Numbered from the stretch's first letter, positions 28,028 through 37,680 are shown. The stretch is 64,000 nt of DNA from Limimonas halophila (GCF_900100655.1 NZ_FNCE01000001.1:310001-374000), one strand, 5' to 3'. Numbers and translations are program-made. The notes: generated from the letters alone by a model not told the origin.

Positions 28028-28732
28028 TTAAAAGGTTTCAACCCAGGGGCGCAGGTCGAGCTCGTGGGTCCAGGCGTTGCGCGGCTGCTGGTGGAGGTCC
28101 CAGTAGGCCTCGGCGATGGCCTCGGGGTGGAGCAGGGCGTCCCGGCCGCGCTCGGCCTCGGAATACTGCGGTCCGCGCGATTCGTTGCGGATCTGGCCGT
28201 CGATGATGGTGTGGGCGACGTGGATGCCCTGCGGCCACAGCTCGCGCGCCATCGCCTGGGCCAGCGCACGCAGGCCGAACTTGGGCATGGCGAGGTTGGC
28301 GAAGCCCGCGCCGCCGCGCAGCGAGGCCGTCGCGCCGGTGAAGATGATCGTGCCCCGGCCCTGGGAATTCATCGCGGCGGCCGCCGCCTGGCCGACGTGG
28401 AAGCCGCCCAGGCAGCCGTCGCGCCAGTGCGCGGTCACCTGCTCGGCGTTCATCTCCAGGATGCCGGCGCGCTGGAAGCCGCCGGGGTTGAAGACGACCA
28501 GCTCGGGCGTGCCCAGCTCGCGCTCGACGCGGGTGAACAGCGTTTCCACGTCGTCCTGCTTCCCGGCGTCGCAGCTGTAGGCGCGCCCGCCGATCTCCTC
28601 GGCCAGCGGCTGCGCCTTGTCGCCCTGCCGGCGCGCGGCGGCGACGGCCAGGCCGCCCTGGGCGAAGCGGCGGCACAGGGCGCTGCCGAGCCCGGGCCCG
28701 GCGCCGACGACGATGGCTGCCTTGGCGCTCAT
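28028..28732 (-). CDS. SDR-family protein lacking the catalytic tyrosine
   Basis: Rossmann protein of 234 residues with the nucleotide-binding motif GAGPGLGSAL and a Ser at 137 (TGATASLRGG). At the active-site position four residues before Lys151 there is Leu147 where short-chain dehydrogenases have Tyr (sequence GFANLAMPKF), and the NNAG motif is replaced by FNPGG. A subgroup of SDR proteins with a Phe or other residue at this place is known and uncharacterised; classical reductase chemistry is unlikely without change of mechanism. It lies 42 bases downstream of the acyl-CoA synthetase gene, so cotranscribed. Confidence 0.85.
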   Translation of the reverse strand: MSAKAAIVVGAGPGLGSALCRRFAQGGLAVAAARRQGDKAQPLAEEIGGRAYSCDAGKQDDVETLFTRVERELGTPELVVFNPGGFQRAGILEMNAEQVTAHWRDGCLGGFHVGQAAAAAMNSQGRGTIIFTGATASLRGGAGFANLAMPKFGLRALAQAMARELWPQGIHVAHTIIDGQIRNESRGPQYSEAERGRDALLHPEAIAEAYWDLHQQPRNAWTHELDLRPWVETF

Positions 28733-28774
28733 GGTGATCCTCCCTCGATGGTCCGCCCGCGAGCGTGGCGCGGT

Positions 28775-30619
28775 TTAGTACAGCTGCTCCAGCAGGGTGC
28801 CATACGCCGCCCGGATCTTGTGCCGGCGGATCTTCATCGTGGGCGTCAAAAGATCGTTGTCGATCGTGAACGCCTCCGGCGGGATCGCGAAACGCCGCAC
28901 CTTTTCGCTGACGCTGAGTTCGCCGTTCACGCGCTGCACGGCCGTCTCCAGGGCGTCGGCGAGCGCGGGGTCGTCGTGCAGGCTGGCGAGGTCGTGGGGC
29001 TTGCCGTTGGCGGCCGCCCACTGCTGCAGGAAGGTTTCGTCGGGGACCAGCAGCGCCACGAGGTGCGGGCGGCCGTCGCCGTGGACCATGGCCTGCGCGA
29101 CCTCGGGCTGGCGCGTGAGCACGTTCTCCACGCGGGCGGGGGAGAGGGTGTCGCCGCCGGAGAGGACGACGATGTCCTTCTTGCGGTCTGTGACCATGAG
29201 GTAGCCCTCGTGGTCGAAGCCCCCGATGTCGCCGGTGTAAAGCCAGCCGTCGTGGACGGTGCGCGCGGTTTCCTCGGGCAGGCGCCAGTACCCCTTCATC
29301 ACGTTGGGCCCGCGCACCAGGATTTCGCCGTCCTCGGCGATGCGCACCTCGCAGCCGTCGAGCGGCGGGCCGACGGTGTGCAGCTTGGGCTTGGCGGGCG
29401 GGTTGCACGCAACGACGGGCGAGGCCTCGGTCTGGCCGTAGCCCTGCAGGATGCGCAGCCCCAGCGCGGTGAAGAACAGCCCGATCTCGGGGTCCAGCGG
29501 CGCGCCACCCGACACCATGCCCTTCAGCCGGCCGCCGAAGCGCGCGCGCACCTTGTCGCGCACCAGCCGGTCCAGCAGCGCGTCCGCCGGGCGCAGCCAC
29601 AGGGGCAGGCGGCCGTGGCGGTAACGCTGCTTGCCGAGCTGAAGGGCGCGCTGGAACAGCAGCCGCTGCAGGCGCGAGCCCTTGCGCACGCCGCGCCGGA
29701 TGCGCTGGTGCATGCTTTCGTAGAGGCGCGGCACGGCCGTCATCATCGTCGGCCGCACCTCGGTCATCTCCGAGGCCAGGTGCTCCACGCCGCGCGAGTA
29801 ATAAATCTGCGCGCCCAGGATCATGGGCAGGAACTGCCCGGCCGTGTGCTCGTAGGAGTGCGACAGCGGCAGGAAGGAGAGGAAGATCTCGTCGTCGAGC
29901 ACCGGCTTGAGCAGCGTCTCCGCCATGCGGCAGTTCGCCAACACGTTGGCGTGTGAGAGCATGACGCCCTTGGGCGCGCCGCCCGTGCCGGAGGTGTAGA
30001 TGAAGCACGCCGTGTCGTCGGGCGCCGCCGGTGTGCCGGGCGCCGCGCCGTCGTCGTCCTTGGCGCCGTCGGCCATGACGTCGGCCCAGGCGCTGAGGGG
30101 CGGTGCGTCCGCGGGTGCCTTGTCCGGATTGTCGATGAGGATGGCCCGGCGACAGCTTTCCACGGAGGCGGCGGCCGGCAGCAGGCGCTCACCGAGCTGG
30201 GGTGTGGCGACGATGGCGAGCGCCGCGCCGCTGTCGGCCAGGACGTGCTCGTGATCGGCCCGGGTGTTGGTGGTGTAGGCGGGGACGGTGACGGCCCCCG
30301 CCGTCATGATCGCCATGTCGGCGACGAAGAACGCCGGGCGGTTGTCGGCGACCAGAACCACGCGCTCGCCGGGTTCCAGGCCCAGCCGGATGAGCCCGTG
30401 CGTCAGTGCGCGCACCTGGCGCGCGATCTCGGTCCAAGACGACGGTGTCCACTGCCCGCCGCGGCGCGACCACAGGAAGGGCCGCTCGCCGTGCCGGTGG
30501 GCGAGGTCGAAGAAAGCCGCCGGCAGGTTGGGCCATTCCCCGGCCGGCTGCACGGGGGTGTCCGCGCCCGCATCCTGTGTGCGCGTCGCCGCCTTGTCGC
30601 CCGCGTGCGCGTCCGCCAT
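28775..30619 (-). CDS. long-chain acyl-CoA synthetase (AMP-dependent ligase)
   Basis: FadD-type AMP-forming ligase of 614 residues activating fatty acids to acyl-CoA. The phosphate loop is YTSGTGGAPKGVML (note GGAPK in place of the more usual GTTGxPK), followed by GYGQTEASPV, DGWLYTGDIG and the hinge DRKKDIVVLSGGDTLSP. The C-terminal domain ends with TPTMKIRRHKIRAAYG, containing the family lysine. The ATG at 30619 has GGAGGGAGC directly upstream, so the 22-residue longer frame is dropped. Divergent from the oligoendopeptidase gene across a 97-base promoter region. Confidence 0.93.
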   Translation of the reverse strand: MADAHAGDKAATRTQDAGADTPVQPAGEWPNLPAAFFDLAHRHGERPFLWSRRGGQWTPSSWTEIARQVRALTHGLIRLGLEPGERVVLVADNRPAFFVADMAIMTAGAVTVPAYTTNTRADHEHVLADSGAALAIVATPQLGERLLPAAASVESCRRAILIDNPDKAPADAPPLSAWADVMADGAKDDDGAAPGTPAAPDDTACFIYTSGTGGAPKGVMLSHANVLANCRMAETLLKPVLDDEIFLSFLPLSHSYEHTAGQFLPMILGAQIYYSRGVEHLASEMTEVRPTMMTAVPRLYESMHQRIRRGVRKGSRLQRLLFQRALQLGKQRYRHGRLPLWLRPADALLDRLVRDKVRARFGGRLKGMVSGGAPLDPEIGLFFTALGLRILQGYGQTEASPVVACNPPAKPKLHTVGPPLDGCEVRIAEDGEILVRGPNVMKGYWRLPEETARTVHDGWLYTGDIGGFDHEGYLMVTDRKKDIVVLSGGDTLSPARVENVLTRQPEVAQAMVHGDGRPHLVALLVPDETFLQQWAAANGKPHDLASLHDDPALADALETAVQRVNGELSVSEKVRRFAIPPEAFTIDNDLLTPTMKIRRHKIRAAYGTLLEQLY

Positions 30620-30716
30620 GCTCCCTCCGCACAGCGCCCCGGTTGTGGCCGTGTGGGGCCTTGGTTCGGGCCTTATCGGGGCCACCTTTGCCGGGGGTCA
30701 AGAGAGGGAACGAGAC

Positions 30717-32519
30717 ATGGCCGGCACCGCGAGCGCGAACACGGACAGCGAGCTGGGCGATCTGCCCGAGTGGGATCTGCGCGACCTCTATCCCGCGCCG
30801 GACTCGCCGGAGTTGCAGGGCGACCTGGAGCGCGCGCGCCAGCAGGCGCGCCAGCTGCGCCAGGACTATGAGGGCCGCATCGCCGAGCTGCACGGCGACA
30901 GCCTGGCCGTGGCGGTGGAGCGCTACGAGGCGATCGAGGAGATGCTCGGCCGCCTGATGAGCTACGCGCAGCTCACCTACTCCGGCGACATGACCGACCC
31001 GGAGACGGGGCGCTTCTTCCAGAGCATGCAGGAGGAGGCGACCACGATCTCCAGCGACCTGATCTTCTTCACGCTGGAGATCAACGCGCTGTCCGACGAG
31101 GCGCTCAACGCCCGCGTCGCGGAGAGCTCACGGCTGGCGCACTATTGGCCGTGGCTGCGCGACGTGCGCGCCATGCGGCCGTACCAGCTCTCCGACGAGC
31201 TGGAGCGCTTCATCAACGACAAGCAGGTGACGGGCCGCGGTGCCTGGACCCGCCTGTTCGACGAGACGATGGCGTCGCTGCGCTTCCCGCTGGACGGCGA
31301 GCAGCTTACCTCCTCGGAGATCCTGAACAAGCTGTCCAGCCCCAGCGAGGAGACACGGCGCAAGGCCGGCAAGACCTTCGGCGAAAAGCTGGGTGAGCAC
31401 GTGCCCACCTTCGCCCACATCCACAACACCCTGATCAAGGACAAGGCGATCGAGGACCAGTGGCGCGGCTTCGAGCGGCCGGTGTCCTCGCGCAACCTCG
31501 CCAACCACGTCGAGGACGAGGTGGTGGACGCCCTCGTCTCGGCCGTGCGCGAGAGCTATCCGCGCCTCTCGCACCGCTACTACCGCCTCAAGGCGAAGTG
31601 GCTGGGCAAGGACACCCTGGCGTACTGGGACCGCAACGCGCCGCTGCCGGAGGACGACGACCGCACTGTGCCGTGGGGCGAGGCGCGGTCCACGGTGCTC
31701 AACGCCTACGCGGCCTTCTCCCCGCGCATGGCCGAGATCGGCCAGCACTTCTTCGACAAGAGTTGGATCGACGCGCCGACGCGCGCGGGCAAGGCGCCGG
31801 GGGCGTTCTCGCATCCCACGGTGCCGAGCGCGCATCCCTATGTGCTGCTCAACTACCAGGGGCGCACGCGCGACGTGATGACCCTGGCGCACGAGCTGGG
31901 CCACGGCGTGCACCAGTACCTCGCGGGTCAGCACCAGGGCGCGCTGATGGCGGACACGCCGCTGACCCTGGCGGAGACGGCGAGCGTCTTCGGCGAGATG
32001 CTGACCTTCCAGCGCATGCTCGCCAACGAGCGCGACCCGGGGCGCCGCAAGGTCATGCTGGCGGGCAAGGTGGAGGACATGATCAACACCGTCGTCCGCC
32101 AGATCGCCTTCCACACCTTCGAGGCGCGCCTGCACGAGGAGCGCAAGCACGGCGAGATCCTGGCCTCGCGCATCGGCGAGATCTGGTTGGAGACGCAGCG
32201 CGAGGCGCTGGGCGAGGTGTTCAGCTTCGACGAGGAGTACCAGAATTTCTGGGCCTACATCCCGCACTTCATCCACGTGCCCTTCTACGTCTACGCCTAC
32301 GCCTTCGGCGACTGCCTGGTGAACTCGCTGTACGCCGTCTACGAGCAGGCGGAGAGCGGCTTCGCCGAGCAGTATCTGGAGATGCTGGCGGCCGGCGGCA
32401 CCAAGCGCCACCGCGAGCTGCTGGCGCCCTTCGGGCTGGACGCCGCCGATCCTGGCTTCTGGTACAAGGGGCTGGGGCTTATCGAGCGCTTCATCGACGA
32501 GCTGGAGCAGTACGACTGA
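30717..32519 (+). CDS. pepF: M3 family oligoendopeptidase F
   Basis: Zinc metallopeptidase of 600 residues. The M3 active site TLAHELGHGVHQ gives HExxH, with the third ligand Glu in the downstream ETASVFGEML. No signal peptide, so cytosolic; it degrades oligopeptides of roughly 7-17 residues and may clear cleaved signal peptides. The ATG at 30717 is preceded by GAGAGGGAACGAGAC; the frame is open 140 codons further upstream but that part is low-complexity and overlaps the divergent gene. The ABC1 kinase gene follows after 103 bases. Confidence 0.94.
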   Translation: MAGTASANTDSELGDLPEWDLRDLYPAPDSPELQGDLERARQQARQLRQDYEGRIAELHGDSLAVAVERYEAIEEMLGRLMSYAQLTYSGDMTDPETGRFFQSMQEEATTISSDLIFFTLEINALSDEALNARVAESSRLAHYWPWLRDVRAMRPYQLSDELERFINDKQVTGRGAWTRLFDETMASLRFPLDGEQLTSSEILNKLSSPSEETRRKAGKTFGEKLGEHVPTFAHIHNTLIKDKAIEDQWRGFERPVSSRNLANHVEDEVVDALVSAVRESYPRLSHRYYRLKAKWLGKDTLAYWDRNAPLPEDDDRTVPWGEARSTVLNAYAAFSPRMAEIGQHFFDKSWIDAPTRAGKAPGAFSHPTVPSAHPYVLLNYQGRTRDVMTLAHELGHGVHQYLAGQHQGALMADTPLTLAETASVFGEMLTFQRMLANERDPGRRKVMLAGKVEDMINTVVRQIAFHTFEARLHEERKHGEILASRIGEIWLETQREALGEVFSFDEEYQNFWAYIPHFIHVPFYVYAYAFGDCLVNSLYAVYEQAESGFAEQYLEMLAAGGTKRHRELLAPFGLDAADPGFWYKGLGLIERFIDELEQYD

Positions 32520-32622
32520 GCCCGCGCGAACACAGGCACGCCTGGACGACGCCCCTTGAAGCGCAATATCCCGGTGGCTGGCGCTGCGACACGGCGCCGG
32601 CCGCGGCGGGAGAGGCGAACGC

Positions 32623-34065
32623 ATGAGCGAGAACGAGCGCGAGCACGCCGGCACGGCCGGGCGCACCGAGGAAACCTATTCCAGCGCCGAGTACGACGAC
32701 CTGGGCGCCGGGCAGACGTCCGAGAACGACAGCTTTCGCGGGCGGTTGCGGCGCTACGCCCAGGTCGGCCGGTCCATGACGGGCCTGGCGGCGCAGTTCG
32801 TGGGCAACCGCTACCTCGGCGTCGAGCTGGACTCCGTGAAGCACTCCAGCGAGCTGCGCCAGGCGCTGGGCGGCATCAAGGGACCGCTGATGAAAGCGGT
32901 CCAGATCCTCTCAACGATCCCGGACGCGCTGCCGCGCGAGTACGCCCAGGAGCTGCAGCAGCTCCAGGCGGACGCGCCGCCCATGGGCTGGCCGTTCGTC
33001 AAGCGGCGCATGACCACCGAGCTGGGCCCCGGCTGGCGGCGCAAGTTCACGGAGTTCTCGCGCGAGGCCATCGCCGCCGCCTCGCTCGGCCAGGTCCACG
33101 CCGCCAAGGACACTGAGGGCCGCGAGCTGGCGTGCAAGCTCCAGTACCCGGACATGCAGTCGGCCGTGGAGGCGGACCTCAAGCAGCTTCGCTGGATTCT
33201 CGCGATCTACCGGCGCTACGACAACGCCATCGACACCAGCGACATCTACGACGAGCTGTGCGACCGGCTGCGCGAAGAGCTGGACTACGATCTGGAGCGC
33301 CGGCACATGGCGCTCTACCGCTACATGCTGCGCGACGAGCCGACGGTCTTCGTGCCCGAGACCGTGCCGGAGCTCTCGACCACGCGCCTGCTGACGATGA
33401 CCCGCGTGGGCGGCTCGCGCATCATGCGCTTCCTGGAAGAGGAGTCGGATCAGGAGGTGCGCAACCGCGTCGCCTACAACATGTTCCGGGCGTGGTACGT
33501 GCCCTTCTACTACTACGGCGTCATCCACGGCGACCCGCACCTGGGCAACTACACGGTCGAGCGCGACACCCAGCAAATCAACCTGCTGGATTTCGGCTGC
33601 ATCCGCACCTTCCGCCCGTCCTTCGTGAAGGGCGTGATCGACCTCTACCACGCGCTCGACACGGGCGACTGGGAGCTGGCCAAGCACGCCTACCGCACCT
33701 GGGGCTTCGAAAACCTCAACGAGGACGTGCTGGAAGTCCTCAACATGTGGGCCAGCTATCTTTACGGCCCGCTGCTGGAGGACCGCCCCCGCACGATCGA
33801 GGGCGAGCAGGGCACGGCCTACGGCGCCGAACTCGCCAACAAGGTGCACAAGGAACTCAAGCGCCTGGGCGGCGTGCGCCCGCCGCGCGAGTTCGTGCTC
33901 ATGGACCGCGCGGCGATCGGCCTGGGCTCGGTGTTCATGCACCTGAACGCCGAGATCAACTGGCACCGCCTGTTCCAGGAGCTGATCCAGGACTTCGACG
34001 CCGACGCCCTGGCCAAGCGCCAGCACGAAGCCCTGGAGACCTGCGGCGTGCCGGCCCACACCTGA
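32623..34065 (+). CDS. ABC1/AarF (UbiB-type) atypical kinase
   Basis: ABC1 family protein of 480 residues, kin to UbiB/ADCK proteins that support ubiquinone synthesis or lipid homeostasis. Conserved parts: the GPLMKAVQILS segment at residues 87-97, where the family's KxGQ motif appears as KAVQ; the Ala-rich loop AAASLGQVHAA; the ATP-site Lys in ACKLQYPD; HGDPHLGNY for the catalytic loop; and LLDFGCIR for metal binding. No C-terminal membrane helices are evident, so it is of the soluble subgroup rather than true UbiB. An acidic, disordered N-terminus of about 40 residues precedes the domain. Confidence 0.9.
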   Translation: MSENEREHAGTAGRTEETYSSAEYDDLGAGQTSENDSFRGRLRRYAQVGRSMTGLAAQFVGNRYLGVELDSVKHSSELRQALGGIKGPLMKAVQILSTIPDALPREYAQELQQLQADAPPMGWPFVKRRMTTELGPGWRRKFTEFSREAIAAASLGQVHAAKDTEGRELACKLQYPDMQSAVEADLKQLRWILAIYRRYDNAIDTSDIYDELCDRLREELDYDLERRHMALYRYMLRDEPTVFVPETVPELSTTRLLTMTRVGGSRIMRFLEEESDQEVRNRVAYNMFRAWYVPFYYYGVIHGDPHLGNYTVERDTQQINLLDFGCIRTFRPSFVKGVIDLYHALDTGDWELAKHAYRTWGFENLNEDVLEVLNMWASYLYGPLLEDRPRTIEGEQGTAYGAELANKVHKELKRLGGVRPPREFVLMDRAAIGLGSVFMHLNAEINWHRLFQELIQDFDADALAKRQHEALETCGVPAHT

Positions 34066-34084
34066 TCCGGCACGGGCGGTCCGG

Positions 34085-34975
34085 TCAGCGCTGGACCACG
34101 TGCGACGGGCCGGGCACGAGGCGCGCGTCGTCGAAATCGCGCAGGTCGTTGGCCCGGATCGTGGCCCGGACATCCGACACATAGTCCTCGCCGCGCACGG
34201 AATAGTCCGTCAGGTGCCCGGCCAGCTCCACGCTGTCCAGCGGCTCGCCCTGCCGGCGGGCGCGCGCTCGGTCGCGGCGCAGCTCGGCGTAGGCCGTGGT
34301 GTTGTTGATGTTGTGCAGGTAGGCGGCGGCGGCGGCTTCCAGCGTGGGGAAGGCGCGCACCTTGAAGCCCGGATTGTCCAGCCCGTTCGGCACCATGCCG
34401 GGGGCGCCCGCTTCCGTGACGTGCTGGCCGAAGAGCGCGTTGCCCAGCTGGGCGAAGCGCGAGGTGCCCCAACCCGTTTCCAGCGCCGCCTGCGCCAGCA
34501 CCAGCGACGGCGGCACGGTGTCCACGCGCCGCAGGAGCTTGTCCATCTCCCCCGGCTCGACGTGGTAGCGCGCCTCCATCTGGCGCAGGCGCGTGCGCCA
34601 CACGCCCGGCAGGAACTTGCGCGGCACGTCGGTGGATTGAACCGTGCGCAGGAAGCTGCGCGCCTCGCGGATGTCGGCGTTGGCCTTGAGCACGGCGGGC
34701 AGCACACTCTTCAGAAAGATGCGCTTGCGCCGCTCCACCTGGTCGACGAACGGCAGGACGGGCGGCAGGCCGCTGCGCGTGATGCGCGGCACCCCCCGGA
34801 AGCCGGCGCGCACGGCGTCCAGGCTGTAGCTCGGCACCCCGCCGGGATGGCCGAAGGTGACCTCGTCGATCTTCACGTCGGAGCCCGAGGCCGATGCCGG
34901 CCCCGCCGCCAGCATGGCGGCTATGCCGGCCGCGATCCCGAACGGCGCGGCCCGGCGTGCGTGGATGGCGCCCAT
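34085..34975 (-). CDS. secreted glucosaminidase-domain protein (Bax-like)
   Basis: Protein of 296 residues with a signal peptide (AAPFGIAAGIAAMLAAG, cleavage near ASA-SG) and a mannosyl-glycoprotein endo-beta-N-acetylglucosaminidase-type domain. The motif QAALETGWGTSRF carries the presumed catalytic Glu166, followed by NALFGQH and the FPTLEAAAAAYLHNIN segment. Family members cleave peptidoglycan glycan chains; E. coli Bax is a relative. The ATG at 34975 has GGGAG eight bases upstream and leaves a clean signal peptide. It converges with the ABC1 kinase gene, 19 bases apart. Confidence 0.9.
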   Translation of the reverse strand: MGAIHARRAAPFGIAAGIAAMLAAGPASASGSDVKIDEVTFGHPGGVPSYSLDAVRAGFRGVPRITRSGLPPVLPFVDQVERRKRIFLKSVLPAVLKANADIREARSFLRTVQSTDVPRKFLPGVWRTRLRQMEARYHVEPGEMDKLLRRVDTVPPSLVLAQAALETGWGTSRFAQLGNALFGQHVTEAGAPGMVPNGLDNPGFKVRAFPTLEAAAAAYLHNINNTTAYAELRRDRARARRQGEPLDSVELAGHLTDYSVRGEDYVSDVRATIRANDLRDFDDARLVPGPSHVVQR

Positions 34976-35190
34976 GGCCCGATCTCCCACTGCACGGTTG
35001 TTTTGTAACGTCCCCAGGTGAATCGTTGCGGAAAACGGGGCGAAACTCAACAGAATCCCGGCTAACGCTTGCGGCGAGAAGGTGTCGCGTTCGGCTGACT
35101 CCTCTTGAAACAAAGGGGCGAGGCGCGATCTGGTCAGGGGTATAGGGGGCAGCCCACAAGCCGCCGGCACAAGCAAGGGAGACGCCCGTC

Positions 35191-35913
35191 ATGGTGGATC
35201 GCACCGGCCGCGTGCTCTTCGTTCTCACCTCGCACGACGCGCTTGGGGACACCGGTCGGCCGACCGGCTACCACATGGAGGAGCTGACGGCACCCTACTG
35301 GCGTTTCGTGGACGCCGGCTTCACGGCCGAGATCGCCTCGATCGCCGGCGGCGACGCGCCGATGGATCCGAGCAGCCTGGCCGACGAGCCCACAGATCGC
35401 CCCGGCAGCGTCCAGCGGTTCTTGGACGACGACACGGCGCGGGGCAAGCTCAGCGGCACCCCCGCGGTGGATGCCGTCGACCCGGATGGCTTCGATGCCG
35501 TCTACCTCCCGGGCGGGCACGGCACGATGTGGGATTTTCCGGACAGCGCCGGGCTGGGCCGGCTTCTCCGGCACTGCCACGCGCGCGGTGCGCCGGTCGG
35601 CGCGGTGTGCCACGGCCCCGCGGGTCTGCTGGCGGCGTGCGAGGAGGATAGCTGCCCGCTGATCGCCGGGCGCCGTCTCAACGCCTTCACCGACGCCGAG
35701 GAAGAGCGCGTGGGCCTGGCGCGCGTCGTGCCTTTCCTGCTGGAAAGCCGCCTGAAAGAGTTGGGCGCGCGCTTCGAGAAGTCCTCGCCCTTCCGTGCCT
35801 GCGTGGTCAGCGACGGCCCGCTCGTGACGGGGCAGAACCCGCGCTCAGCCCGCGCCGTCGCCGACAAGATGCTGGAGATCATGGGCCTGCACAGCACCGC
35901 CGACGCCGCCTGA
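35191..35913 (+). CDS. DJ-1/PfpI family protein (Hsp31/glyoxalase III-like)
   Basis: Protein of 240 residues with the class I glutamine-amidotransferase-like fold. The nucleophile elbow is GAVCHGPAG with Cys140 and adjacent His141, and an upstream acidic residue in HMEELTAPYW. The length and FDAVYLPGGHGTMWD segment match the HchA/Hsp31-like subgroup, which detoxifies methylglyoxal and may deglycate or chaperone proteins. The GTAATAGGG-free upstream region begins after the divergent glucosaminidase gene; AAGGGAGACGCCCGTC precedes the start. Confidence 0.9.
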   Translation: MVDRTGRVLFVLTSHDALGDTGRPTGYHMEELTAPYWRFVDAGFTAEIASIAGGDAPMDPSSLADEPTDRPGSVQRFLDDDTARGKLSGTPAVDAVDPDGFDAVYLPGGHGTMWDFPDSAGLGRLLRHCHARGAPVGAVCHGPAGLLAACEEDSCPLIAGRRLNAFTDAEEERVGLARVVPFLLESRLKELGARFEKSSPFRACVVSDGPLVTGQNPRSARAVADKMLEIMGLHSTADAA

Positions 35914-36070
35914 CGCCCGCGGTTGCCCCAGCGCGACCTGTCGCGTGCCGCGCTGTCTCCGGGTCGGCGCCACCCTTATCCCTTGTTTGCTGTTCTGCAA
36001 AACGCAATAATCCGGTGCGCCTGCTCGGGGGAGCCGGCTGCCAAGCCGGACGGCAAGGGGCCACGCCAGC

Positions 36071-37237
36071 ATGAAGCTCGCCATACCGCGGGAGCGCCGC
36101 GCCGGGGAAACCCGCGTCGCGGCCGTGCCGGAAACCGTCAAGAAACTGCTCGGGCTCGGGCTGACCGAGCCGCAGGTGGTCGTTGAAACGGGCGCCGGGG
36201 CCGGCGCGTCGATTCCCGACCAGGCCTTCAGCGACGCGGGCGCGACGATCGCCCAAAGCTACAAAGAGACCGTCGCCGGCGCCGACGTTGTGTTGAAGGT
36301 GAACCGGCCCGTCACGGCCGGCGAGGACGCCGAAGCCGACGAGTTGGCGGACCTGCCCAAGGGCGCCGTCGTCATCGCGGTGTTCGACGTCTGGCAGGCC
36401 GGCGGCGCCATTCAGGCCTGCGCCGATGCGGGCGTCCACGCCTTCGCCATGGACCTGATGCCGCGCATCACGCGCGCGCAGGCCATGGACGTGCTGTCCA
36501 GCCAGGCGAACCTCGCCGGCTACCGCGCGGTGATCGACTCCGCCCACCAGTTCGGCCGCGCCTTTCCGCTGATGATGACGGCGGCGGGCACCGTGCCGCC
36601 CGCCAGGGTGCTGGTCATGGGCGCGGGCGTCGCCGGGCTGCAGGCCATCGCCACGGCCGGGCGCATGGGCGCGTCCGTCAGCGCCACCGACGTCCGCCCG
36701 GCCGCCAAGGAGCAGGTGGAGAGCCTCGCCGCGAAGTTCGTCGCCGTGGAGGACGAGGAGTTCAAGGAAGCCGAGTCCGCCGGCGGCTACGCGAAGGAGA
36801 TGAGCGACGCCTACAAGCAGAAGCAGGCGCAGCTCATCGCCGAAACCGTGCCCAAGCAGGACATCGTCATCACCACGGCGCAGGTGCCGGGGCGCAAGGC
36901 GCCGCAACTCGTCAGCGCCGAGATGGTCGCCAGCATGAAGCCGGGGTCCGTCATCGCCGACCTGGCGGCCGGGCAGGGCGGCAACGTGGCGCTCACCGAG
37001 CCGGGCAGCGTCAGCGTCCAGCACGGCGTGACCATCCTGGGCCATACGAACTGGCCCGCGCGCATCCCGGTCAGCGCGAGCAGCCTCTACGCCCGCAACC
37101 TCGTCAGCTTCCTCAAGCTCATGGTGGCCGAGGACGGCGGGCTGTCGCCGGACGGCGAGGACCAGCTGCTGACGGGCACGCGCCTGACCGGCGGGGGCCG
37201 CATCGTCCATCCCGATTTCCAGCCGAGCGGGGGGTGA
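36071..37237 (+). CDS. pntAA: NAD(P) transhydrogenase alpha-1 subunit PntAA
   Basis: Soluble NAD(H)-binding domain I of the proton-translocating transhydrogenase, 388 residues. It starts MKLAIPRERRAGETRVAAVPE, and has the RITRAQ.MD motif and VLVMGAGVAGLQAIATA nucleotide fold. In this arrangement, common in alphaproteobacteria such as Rhodospirillum rubrum, domain I is a separate protein. The complex uses the proton gradient to reduce NADP with NADH. Its TGA ends two bases before the pntAB ATG, so the operon is tightly coupled. Confidence 0.96.
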   Translation: MKLAIPRERRAGETRVAAVPETVKKLLGLGLTEPQVVVETGAGAGASIPDQAFSDAGATIAQSYKETVAGADVVLKVNRPVTAGEDAEADELADLPKGAVVIAVFDVWQAGGAIQACADAGVHAFAMDLMPRITRAQAMDVLSSQANLAGYRAVIDSAHQFGRAFPLMMTAAGTVPPARVLVMGAGVAGLQAIATAGRMGASVSATDVRPAAKEQVESLAAKFVAVEDEEFKEAESAGGYAKEMSDAYKQKQAQLIAETVPKQDIVITTAQVPGRKAPQLVSAEMVASMKPGSVIADLAAGQGGNVALTEPGSVSVQHGVTILGHTNWPARIPVSASSLYARNLVSFLKLMVAEDGGLSPDGEDQLLTGTRLTGGGRIVHPDFQPSGG

Positions 37238-37239
37238 GC

Positions 37240-37674
37240 ATGGCCGAGGGAGCAGGCCTTCAGGAACGCGCGGAGGGCGTCGCGGAGTCCGCCCGCGGCC
37301 TCGCCGAGCGCGCCGAGGCCCTGGCGCAGGAGGCGGCGGCGTCGAACGCCGGGCAGGGTGCGGCCGAAGCCGCCGGCGGCGGCAACGAGCTGATCATCGG
37401 CCTTACGGTCTTCGTGCTCGCGATCTTCGTCGGCTACCACGTGGTGTGGAGCGTGACGCCGGCGCTGCACTCGCCGCTGATGGCGGTCACCAATGCCGTG
37501 TCCTCCGTCATCATCGTGGGCGCCCTGATCGCGGCGGGCGCCGCGGAGGCGGCGGTCAGCCAGGGCTTCGGCTTGGTCGCGGTGCTGCTGGCGGCGGTGA
37601 ACATCTTCGGCGGCTTCATCGTCACCCAGCGCATGTTGGCGATGTTCATGCAAAAACAGCGCACAAAGTCGTAG
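37240..37674 (+). CDS. pntAB: NAD(P) transhydrogenase alpha-2 subunit PntAB
   Basis: Small membrane subunit of 144 residues with three or four helices (LIIGLTVFVLAIFVGYHVVW, SSVIIVGALIAAGA, LAAVNIFGGFIVTQRMLAMF). The family is usually about 100-140 residues; here an Ala/Glu-rich N-terminal extension of about 45 residues precedes the first helix. The ATG at 37240 is preferred over an in-frame GTG at 37234 that overlaps the pntAA stop. With PntB it forms the membrane proton channel. Confidence 0.93.
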   Translation: MAEGAGLQERAEGVAESARGLAERAEALAQEAAASNAGQGAAEAAGGGNELIIGLTVFVLAIFVGYHVVWSVTPALHSPLMAVTNAVSSVIIVGALIAAGAAEAAVSQGFGLVAVLLAAVNIFGGFIVTQRMLAMFMQKQRTKS

Positions 37675-37680
37675 GTCGCC

